Source: TC-15 sp034437275 (lineage in GTDB: Bacteria > Chloroflexota > Anaerolineae > Aggregatilineales > Aggregatilineaceae). Taken from it: a DNA stretch of 64,000 bases. Under the pieces are notes generated by a model, which was not told where the DNA came from, searched no databases, and saw only the letters and a list, made by a program, of their open reading frames with translations. The position numbers were made by a program, and so were the translations under genes. Location: NCBI GenBank assembly GCA_034437275.1, contig DAOTUD010000020.1, positions 1-64,000 on the forward strand, written 5' to 3'. Of the stretch, positions 26,200 to 33,013 are shown piece by piece; the first letter of the stretch is position 1, and each line of letters starts with the position of its first letter.

Positions 26200-27330
26200 G
26201 TGATTGGACCTGACATCGTGGACCCGTTGACGAAACTCTATGTAGAAATTACGACCCACTGTAATCTCGATTGCCAGATGTGCGTGCAGCGCGTGTGGCG
26301 CGAATCCCCCGGCACGCTGTCGCTGGAGACGTTCCGCGAGCTGATCGCACACCTGCGCACCTGGCCCGCCATGCCCACCATCCACCTGGGCGGCTATGGC
26401 GAGCCGATGATTCACCCGGATTTTGCCGAAATTGTGCGCGCGGCCAAAGAGGCCGGCGCGCGCGTCGAGGTGACGACCAACGGCTGCTTGCTGACGCCCG
26501 ACCTGATCGAGATGCTGCTCGATCTCGACCTGGACCGGCTGGTGGTGTCGATTGACGGCGCGTCGCCGGCGAGCTACGAGGATATCCGGGTGCGGGCCAG
26601 CTTCCAGCAGGTGATCGACAACCTGCGCGCGCTGTACCGCCGCAAGCTCCAGCGCGCCGACCGCCACGCCAATCCACAGGTGGGGATCGCGTTCGTAGCG
26701 ATGAAGAGCAACATCGCCGACCTGCCCAAGCTGCCCACCCTGGCCACGCAGATCGGCGCGTGGGATATCCAGGTGTCGAATGTGGTGCCGCACACGTCCG
26801 CAATGGAGCGCGAAATCCTCTACGACCGCGCGCTGACGGCGTGTGCCTATCGTGCGTCGCCCTGGGTGGCGGACGTGAGCCTGCCCAAGCTCGACCTGGA
26901 CGCGGACACGGCGGCCCCGTTGCAGGCGCTCTACCATTCGCGGGCCAGTGTCACGCTGCTGGATCGCAGCCTGAGCGCGCGCAATGATTACTGCAAGTTC
27001 GCCCAGGAAGGCTACGCGGCGATCCGCTGGGACGGCATGGTCGGCCCATGCCTGTCGCTGCTGCACGACCACCCGGAGTACATTCGCGGGCGGCGTAAGA
27101 ACGTGCAGCACTACGACCTGGGGAATATCCACGCGCAGCCGCTGGGCGATATCTGGGCGTCGGACGAGTTCGCCAATTTCCGGGCCAAGCTGCGCGAGTT
27201 CCCCTATTCCCCCTGCACGACCTGCGGCGGCTGCGAGCGCTTCCCCCGGAACCTGGAGGACTGCTCGGAGAACTACTTCCCGGCGTGCGGCGGCTGTCTG
27301 TGGGCGCAGGGCTTGATCCAGTGTCCGTAA
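26200..27330 (+). CDS. Radical SAM/SPASM-like protein
   Basis: The 376-residue product carries the radical SAM iron-sulfur motif C21-NLD-C25-QM-C28 and the GGE-like GGYGEPMIHP strand. A Cys-rich C-terminus (CKFAQEG, CLSLL, CTTCGGC, CSENYFPACGGC, terminal CP) should bind auxiliary clusters as in SPASM/twitch proteins. Such enzymes mature peptides, cofactors or enzymes. I recall that maturases of tungsten aldehyde:ferredoxin oxidoreductases look like this, but no such oxidoreductase is in the window. The start is uncertain: GTG 26200 gives the longest frame, GTG 26218 is as plausible, and neither has a clear ribosome binding site. Confidence 0.82.
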   Translation: MIGPDIVDPLTKLYVEITTHCNLDCQMCVQRVWRESPGTLSLETFRELIAHLRTWPAMPTIHLGGYGEPMIHPDFAEIVRAAKEAGARVEVTTNGCLLTPDLIEMLLDLDLDRLVVSIDGASPASYEDIRVRASFQQVIDNLRALYRRKLQRADRHANPQVGIAFVAMKSNIADLPKLPTLATQIGAWDIQVSNVVPHTSAMEREILYDRALTACAYRASPWVADVSLPKLDLDADTAAPLQALYHSRASVTLLDRSLSARNDYCKFAQEGYAAIRWDGMVGPCLSLLHDHPEYIRGRRKNVQHYDLGNIHAQPLGDIWASDEFANFRAKLREFPYSPCTTCGGCERFPRNLEDCSENYFPACGGCLWAQGLIQCP

Positions 27331-27431
27331 CGATGCCCCGGCTGCTTCCCGCGTGACGCTTTTCATTTCCCGGCGGGCTGCGCTACAATGTAGGTTCATG
27401 ATTATGCCGACAACAAATGGGAGGTTGCGCC

Positions 27432-28067
27432 ATGAACCACACCAAGCGCTGGATGCTGGTCGGAATTGTGCTGCTCGTGCTGCTGTTGGGGCTGGCGGCC
27501 TGCGGCGATGATGACGGGGACGACGATAACGGCGCTGACGACGCGAACGGCGACGCAGTCACGCCCACCACCGAAGGCACGGGCGATGACGCCGGGGATG
27601 GCAATGGGGCGGCGTTCACCCTCAGCAGCCCGGCCTTTGCCGCTGGCGAGCCGATCCCGGAGCCGTACACCTGCGACGGGGAGGACATCTCGCCCACGCT
27701 GGCATGGGAGGGCGCGCCGGAGGGCACGCAGAGCTTCGCGCTGATCGTCGATGATCCGGACGCCCCCTCACAGGTCTGGGTGCATTGGGTGATCTTCAAC
27801 CTGCCGGGCGACCTGACCGGCCTGCCGGAGGGGGCCGGCGCGGATGACGCGCCCGGCGTGCAGGGCCAGACCAGTTGGACGGATCGCGCCCCGGCCTATT
27901 ATGGCCCGTGCCCGCCCAGCGGCGACCCGCATCGCTACATCTTCACGCTCTACGCGCTGGACACCACGCTCGACCTGGAGGCCGGCGCGACCAAAGCCGA
28001 CGTCCTCAGCGCGATGGAGGGGCATGTCCTGGCCGACGCGCAGCTCGTCGGGACGTACCAGCGATGA
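27432..28067 (+). CDS. PEBP-family lipoprotein
   Basis: ATG 27432 was chosen because GGGAGG lies seven bases upstream. The 211-residue product has a signal with lipobox LAAC followed by an acidic Asp/Gly-rich linker. Then comes the phosphatidylethanolamine-binding (YbhB/RKIP) domain: FALIVDDPDAPSQVWVHWVIFNLP and YYGPCPPSGDPHRYIFTLYALD, with the conserved anion-pocket residues D-P-D-x-P and GP-x-PP-x-G-x-H. A surface-anchored role is inferred. It overlaps the next gene by ATGA. Confidence 0.9.
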   Translation: MNHTKRWMLVGIVLLVLLLGLAACGDDDGDDDNGADDANGDAVTPTTEGTGDDAGDGNGAAFTLSSPAFAAGEPIPEPYTCDGEDISPTLAWEGAPEGTQSFALIVDDPDAPSQVWVHWVIFNLPGDLTGLPEGAGADDAPGVQGQTSWTDRAPAYYGPCPPSGDPHRYIFTLYALDTTLDLEAGATKADVLSAMEGHVLADAQLVGTYQR

Positions 28068-28960
28068 GCGTCGATCTGCACGGGATCATTCCGCCATTGG
28101 TGACGCCGCTGGACGCTGAAGGCGGTCTGGCGCTGGACGGCATCCCGGCGCTGGTCGAGCATGTGCTGGCGGGCGGGGTGCACGGCATCTTCGCCACCGG
28201 CAGCCAGGGCGAAGCCTTCGCGCTCACGCCCGACGAACGCGCGCAGGTGTGGCAAGCGGTGGTGATGGCGGTCGACGGGCGCGTGCCGGTCATCGCGGGC
28301 ACCGGCGCGATCACCACGCGCGAAGCCGTCGCGCTCTCGCGCCGCGCGGAGCAGGTTGGGGCCGATGCCATCGCGCCGATTACGCCGTTTTTCATCACGC
28401 CCACCCAGGACGAACTGTATCGCTATTACGCCGATATCGCGGCGGCGGTGTCGCTGCCGGTGCTGGGCTATTCCAACCCGGGGCGGGCCGGGGGCGTGCG
28501 CCTGACGCCGGAGACGCTGGCACGCCTGGCCGAAGACATCCCGCACTTCGCCGGGGTCAAGGATACCAGCGGCGACCTGGCCGAAACGGCGGCCATCCTC
28601 CGTGCCTGTCCGCCGGCGTTCGCGGTGTTCGTCGGGCGCGATACGCTGATCTACGGCGCGCTGTGTCATGGGGCGGCGGGGGCGGTCGGCATGACGGTCA
28701 ATGTGCTGCCCGAGCTGGTCGTCGCCATCTACGACGCTTTCCAGGCCGGGGACCATGCCCGCGCGCGTGCCCTGCAAGACCGGCTGGCCGCGTTCCACGC
28801 GGCGCTGCCGGGTTTCGGATCCTATCCTGCCCCGGTCAAGGCCGCGCTGGATATCATGGGCCTGCCGGCGGGGCCGCCGCGCCTGCCGGTGGCGCCGCTG
28901 GACGCCGAACAGCGCGCCCGGCTGCGTGACCTGCTGGTGCGCATGGAGATTGCTATTTAG
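28064..28960 (+). CDS. DapA-family (dihydrodipicolinate synthase-like) aldolase
   Basis: The 298-residue product starts at the ATG overlapping the previous stop. The family fold is shown by IIPPLVTPLD, GSQGEAFALT, VIAGTGA, YSNPG and the Schiff-base Lys in GVKDTSGD. Family members include DapA, N-acetylneuraminate lyase, KDG aldolase and others. The usual catalytic Tyr of the Y-N-x-P motif is YSNP here, consistent with the family. Linkage to a PEBP lipoprotein and a hydrolase does not fix the substrate, so lysine biosynthesis is not implied. Confidence 0.85.
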   Translation: MSVDLHGIIPPLVTPLDAEGGLALDGIPALVEHVLAGGVHGIFATGSQGEAFALTPDERAQVWQAVVMAVDGRVPVIAGTGAITTREAVALSRRAEQVGADAIAPITPFFITPTQDELYRYYADIAAAVSLPVLGYSNPGRAGGVRLTPETLARLAEDIPHFAGVKDTSGDLAETAAILRACPPAFAVFVGRDTLIYGALCHGAAGAVGMTVNVLPELVVAIYDAFQAGDHARARALQDRLAAFHAALPGFGSYPAPVKAALDIMGLPAGPPRLPVAPLDAEQRARLRDLLVRMEIAI

Positions 28961-28968
28961 GGGGAAAT

Positions 28969-29751
28969 ATGGACTTGAAGGACCTGGATCACCCGCTGGT
29001 GCTCTCGACGCTGTTTTACCCGCGACCGGGTACGCCCGGCAGCAACACGCTCGACAACGTGCACGACGGGACGCTCTCTGTTGCGGATGACGTGGTGCTC
29101 GGCTACCGGCTGTATCGTCACCGGCCCGACGCGCCGCTGGTGGTGTTTTTTCATGGCAACGGCGAGATCGCCAGCGACTATGACGGCATCGCCCCGGAGT
29201 ATCACCGTGCCGGAGCCTCGCTGCTGGTGGTGGATTTTCGCGGCTACGGGTGGAGCACCGGGAAGCCGCTGGTCAGCGCGCTGCTGGCCGATGTGGAGCC
29301 GCTGCTGGCGGCGCTGCCGGACGAATTGCAGGCCGCCGGGGTGACCCCGCCCGCGTGGCTGGTGATGGGGCGCTCGCTGGGCAGCGCCTGCGCGATCCAC
29401 GCCGCCCATCAGCACCCGGAACAGTTCAAGGGCCTGATCGTCGAAAGTGGATTTGCGCGGGCCACGCGCCTGCTGGCGCGCCTGGGGCTGCCGGCGCGTA
29501 TGCTGGAGGGCCTGCCCGACCCGGTCGGCAACGAGCGCAAAATCGCGCAGATCGAGCTGCCGCTGCTGGTCATTCATGGCGAGCGCGACACGATCATCCC
29601 CGTTGAGAACGGCCAGGCGCTGTACGAGGCGTCGCCCGCCGAGGATAAGCGGCTGGTGCGCATCCCGCACGCCGGGCACAATGACCTGCTGTTCTACGGG
29701 GGGCAGCCCTATTTCCAGGCGATCCGCCAGTTTGTGGACGACGTTTGTTAG
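28969..29751 (+). CDS. Alpha/beta hydrolase
   Basis: The 260-residue serine hydrolase fold has the oxyanion strand VVFFHGNGE, the nucleophile elbow GRSLGS (Ser near 136), the acid in VIHGERDTIIP and catalytic His in HAGHND. It resembles the BEM46/FAM108-type family of lipid or thioester hydrolases; the natural substrate is unknown. No signal peptide. It starts 8 bases after the DapA-like gene with GGGGGAAAT upstream, so it ends a three-gene operon. Confidence 0.88.
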   Translation: MDLKDLDHPLVLSTLFYPRPGTPGSNTLDNVHDGTLSVADDVVLGYRLYRHRPDAPLVVFFHGNGEIASDYDGIAPEYHRAGASLLVVDFRGYGWSTGKPLVSALLADVEPLLAALPDELQAAGVTPPAWLVMGRSLGSACAIHAAHQHPEQFKGLIVESGFARATRLLARLGLPARMLEGLPDPVGNERKIAQIELPLLVIHGERDTIIPVENGQALYEASPAEDKRLVRIPHAGHNDLLFYGGQPYFQAIRQFVDDVC

Positions 29752-29862
29752 ATTTACACAATGCGTTTTGAGTTTCCAAAATCGGTCGCGCGTATTACAA
29801 TCATAAATCCTTGTCTCTAGATTAGAACCGGGCACAGATGGCCAGGCTCAACGAAATTATGT

Positions 29863-29891
29863 TTGTATATCTTAAGCCTAGCGGTTATACT
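29863..29891 (+). promoter_or_regulatory. Probable promoter of the peptide transporter operon
   Basis: TTGTAT (29863-29868) and TATACT (29886-29891) are separated by 17 bases. Initiation near 29898 would give a leader of about 260 bases before the binding-protein ATG. Confidence 0.55.
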
Positions 29892-29897
29892 TAGGGA

Positions 29898-30158
29898 TAA
29901 GTGGGGGCAATCCATCACTGCACACAGAAAGCAGTCCTCCAATGTGTGTCAACACAACTAACATGCAGGAGCTTTTTGACAGAGTCCAGAATCACCCGAC
30001 CATACTCCCCACTCGATAACACACCATAGTCGGGACTTGTGGCTTTGTTTGAGAAGAGAAAGGAGCGCCTCTATCGTCACAACTCAAGTTTCAGTGACAA
30101 AAAACCAGTCCTTTGTTCGTACCATTTACACACGGAGAGTAGAAGGGATTTTTAAAAC
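29898..30158 (+). promoter_or_regulatory. Long 5' leader with competing inverted repeats
   Basis: AGTGGGG (29900-29906) can pair with CCCCACT (30007-30013). CCCGAC (29995-30000) can pair with GTCGGG (30029-30034). The two pairings interleave, so they either form a pseudoknot or alternate. TGTGT-GTCA-ACACA makes a small hairpin near 29944-29957. No known riboswitch class is recognised. The gap of about 400 bases holds no gene. Confidence 0.35.
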
Positions 30159-31811
30159 ATGAAGCACTTTCGATTTATTGGCCTTGCACTGGTGATCGTA
30201 GCCACACTGGCTGTGTCGCTGGTGGGCGTGCCGGGCGATTCGTCGCAGGCACAGGAATTCGAGCCAATGGTGTACTCGGCAGAGAACTGCGACTACGGTG
30301 GTGAGTTCCTCTCCATCGAAGCCGTTGACGAATATACCGTCAAGTTCACGTTGTGCCGTGCCGACCCCGCCTTCCCCTCAAAGGTCGCCTTCTCGGCCTT
30401 CGCCATTCAAAGCGCGGAGTACCTGGAAGCGACCGGCGGCGGCGGTGACCTGGTCGACAACCCGGTCGGGACCGGCCCGTACTACATGGAAGAGTGGAAG
30501 CGCGGCGACAGCCTGACGATGAAGCGCTTCGATGGCTACTGGGGCGACCCGGCGCTGACCGAAACCGTGATCTTCCGCTGGAACTCCGAGGGCGCAGCCC
30601 GCCTGACCGAGTTGCAGGCCGGCACGGTTGACGGCATCGACAACCCGACCCCCGACGACTATCAGCGCATTCGTGAAGACGAAGACCTGATCCTGTACGA
30701 CCGTCCGGGCACCAACATCTTCTACATCGGCCTCAACAACACCTTTGAGCCGCTGGACGACGTGCGCGTGCGCCAGGCGTTGGCGATGGGCGTCGACCGT
30801 CAGCGTATCGTTGACAACTTCTACCCGCCCGGAACGCTGGTCGCGACGCAGTTCATGCCGCCCACGATCTTCGGCTATACCCCCGAAGTATCCTGGTACG
30901 AGTTCAACCCGGATGAGGCCCGCGGGCTGCTCGAAGAAGCCGGTTATGGCGATGGCTTCGAGACCGAACTGTCCTACCGCGACGTGTTCCGCTCCTACTT
31001 GCCGGAACCGGGCCGCGTGGCCGAGGATATCCAGGCCCAGCTTCAGGAAAACCTGAACGTCACGGTCAATATCGTGGTCATGGAATCGGGCGCGTTCCTT
31101 GACGCCGCCGACAACGGTGAGCTGCCCATACACCTGCTGGGTTGGGGCGCGGACTATCCGGACGCGACCAACTTCCTCGACTTCCACTTCGGTGCGGGGT
31201 CGTCCGACCAGTTCGGTGACAAGTACGAAGCGATCACCGACCCGCTGCTGCGCGCTGCATCGCTGGCCGATCCGCAAGCCCGCCTGGAGATCTATGTCGA
31301 AGCCAACCAGGCCATCAAAGACAACATCCCGATGATCCCGGTGGCGCATGGTGCTTCGGCGACCGCCTTCAAGGCGACCGTCCAGGGCGCGCACGCCAGC
31401 CCGCTGGGCAACGAGTACTTCGCCGTGATGCAGATCGAAGGCCAGGACTCCCTGACCTGGATGCAGAACGCGGAACCGATCGGCCTCTACTGCGCCGACG
31501 AGACCGACGGCGAATCGCTGCGTGGTTGCGAACAGCTCAACGAACCGCTCTTGTTCTACGAAGTGGGCGGTACCGCAGTCCAGCCCGGTCTGGCGACTGA
31601 CTTCGACGTCAACGACGACCTGACCGAATGGACCTTCTACCTGCGCGAAGGCGTGAAGTTCCACGATGGGTCGGACTTCAACGCCAACGACGTGGTGCTG
31701 TCCTACGTGGTCCAGTGGGATGCCTCGCACCCGTTGCACGTGGGCCGTAATGGCAGCTTCGCCTACTTCCCCGGCCTGTTCGACGGCTTCCTGAATCCGC
31801 CGGCGGATTAG
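30159..31811 (+). CDS. Circularly permuted family 5 peptide-binding protein
   Basis: The 550-residue product has a signal peptide ending near SSQAQ and no lipobox. Its order is unusual. Mature sequence begins with FLSIEAVDEYTVKFTL and NPVGTGPYYMEEW, normally about 150 residues into DppA/OppA-type proteins. It runs through the second lobe (FYIGLNNTFEPLDDVRVRQALAMGVDR, LGWGADYPDATNFL) to the usual C-terminal PMIPVAHG. It then continues from about residue 460 with LNEPLLFYE, GLATDFDVNDDLTEWTFYLREGVKFHDGS and NANDVVLSYV, which are the normal beginning of the family. All parts of the fold are present, so this looks like a functional circular permutation. It heads an operon encoding permeases and ATPases of the dipeptide type. 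Confidence 0.9.
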   Translation: MKHFRFIGLALVIVATLAVSLVGVPGDSSQAQEFEPMVYSAENCDYGGEFLSIEAVDEYTVKFTLCRADPAFPSKVAFSAFAIQSAEYLEATGGGGDLVDNPVGTGPYYMEEWKRGDSLTMKRFDGYWGDPALTETVIFRWNSEGAARLTELQAGTVDGIDNPTPDDYQRIREDEDLILYDRPGTNIFYIGLNNTFEPLDDVRVRQALAMGVDRQRIVDNFYPPGTLVATQFMPPTIFGYTPEVSWYEFNPDEARGLLEEAGYGDGFETELSYRDVFRSYLPEPGRVAEDIQAQLQENLNVTVNIVVMESGAFLDAADNGELPIHLLGWGADYPDATNFLDFHFGAGSSDQFGDKYEAITDPLLRAASLADPQARLEIYVEANQAIKDNIPMIPVAHGASATAFKATVQGAHASPLGNEYFAVMQIEGQDSLTWMQNAEPIGLYCADETDGESLRGCEQLNEPLLFYEVGGTAVQPGLATDFDVNDDLTEWTFYLREGVKFHDGSDFNANDVVLSYVVQWDASHPLHVGRNGSFAYFPGLFDGFLNPPAD

Positions 31812-31850
31812 TAAACACGTAACGTCTCCCGCATAACGGGGACCGTAAAC

Positions 31851-31884
31851 GGGGGGCGCTGGTATAGTGCCCCCCATTGTTTTA
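31851..31884 (+). terminator. Partial terminator between binding protein and permease genes
   Basis: GGGGGGC (31851-31857) and GCCCCCC (31869-31875) pair across an 11-base loop, followed by ATTGTTTTA. It would reduce but probably not stop read-through into the permease genes. A TATACT at 31888-31893 could also start a second transcript. Confidence 0.6.
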
Positions 31885-31940
31885 GGTTATACTCAGCCAA
31901 ACTGACTGTGTTGTACGGCTAGAAACGAGGCATGTAGAAA

Positions 31941-33005
31941 ATGGCAGGCTATCTTGCACGACGCCTCACATTGGCTATTCCGGTGCTGTTGGGCATTTTG
32001 TTCGTCACCTTTGCCCTGTCACGCTTGCTGCCTGGCGACCCGTGTACCGCGGCGCTGGGCGAGAAAGCCACGCCTGAAATTTGTGACGACTTCAACGAAC
32101 GTTACGGGCTTAACGAGTCGATCCCGGAGCAGTTTCGCATCTACCTGGTAGATGTGACGCAGGGGAACCTGGGCGAGTCGATCAAACACGGGCGGCCCGT
32201 TACCGAGCTGATGGTGGAGCGCCTGCCGGTGACGCTTGAACTCAGCATCGGGGCCATGCTCTTTGCGGTGCTGGTTGGCATCCCGCTGGGGATTGTGTCG
32301 GCCTACTACCATAACTCGGCGGCGGACGTCGGGACGATGATCGGGGCCAACATCGGCGTGTCGATGCCGGTCTTTTGGCTGGGGTTGATGCTGTCATATC
32401 TGTTTGGCGTCATGCTGAAGGATACCGCGCTGTGGCTGCCCCCGTCGGGGTCGCCAGCGACGATCACCCCCTGGTACGATGTATGGGGCGTGAACGCCGA
32501 CTCGGATTCGCTCACGCTGCCGGTTTTCATTTCGAACATGAACGCCCTCAACGCGATCCTGTCCGGGAATTGGGAAGGCCTCAAGGACGCGCTGCGCCAT
32601 CTGGTGCTGCCGGCGGTCGCGGTCGGGACGATCCCGCTGTCGATTATTGCCCGCATGACCCGCTCCAGCCTGCTGGAAGTATTGGGCCTGAACTACATCC
32701 GCACGGCACGCGCGAAAGGCGTGCGCGAGAACAGCGTGGTGCGCCGCCATGCGCTGCGCAACGCGATGCTGCCGGTGGTGACGATTATCGGGCTGTCGTT
32801 CGGGTCGCTGCTGAGCGGCGCGATCCTCACCGAAACCGTGTTTGGGCTGTCCGGCGTGGGCAGTGCGCTCTACGATTCGATCACCGGGCGCGATTACACG
32901 GTGGTGCAGGCCTTCACGTTGATTATTGCGGTCATTTTTGTGTTCATTAACCTGATCGTCGATGCCCTATATGCATACCTCGATCCACGCATTCGACTTG
33001 AGTGA
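31941..33005 (+). CDS. Peptide ABC transporter permease, DppB type
   Basis: The 354-residue product is a complete DppB/OppB permease. It has the N-terminal helix RRLTLAIPVLLGILFVTFALSRLLPGDP, the conserved YGL-x-x-x-x-x-x-Q segment, about six helices and the EAA loop (YIRTARAKGVRENSVVRRHALRNAMLPVV), ending YAYLDPRIRL. A longer-than-usual periplasmic loop (residues about 165-205, Asp/Ser/Pro-rich) is present. It overlaps or abuts the following gene and forms the channel with it. Confidence 0.93.
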   Translation: MAGYLARRLTLAIPVLLGILFVTFALSRLLPGDPCTAALGEKATPEICDDFNERYGLNESIPEQFRIYLVDVTQGNLGESIKHGRPVTELMVERLPVTLELSIGAMLFAVLVGIPLGIVSAYYHNSAADVGTMIGANIGVSMPVFWLGLMLSYLFGVMLKDTALWLPPSGSPATITPWYDVWGVNADSDSLTLPVFISNMNALNAILSGNWEGLKDALRHLVLPAVAVGTIPLSIIARMTRSSLLEVLGLNYIRTARAKGVRENSVVRRHALRNAMLPVVTIIGLSFGSLLSGAILTETVFGLSGVGSALYDSITGRDYTVVQAFTLIIAVIFVFINLIVDALYAYLDPRIRLE

Positions 33006-33013
33006 GAAACAGC

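Noticed and set aside
28064..28960. dapA for lysine synthesis
   Set aside because: Family match is clear but the operon partners and YSNPG motif do not point to lysine biosynthesis, so only the family is claimed.
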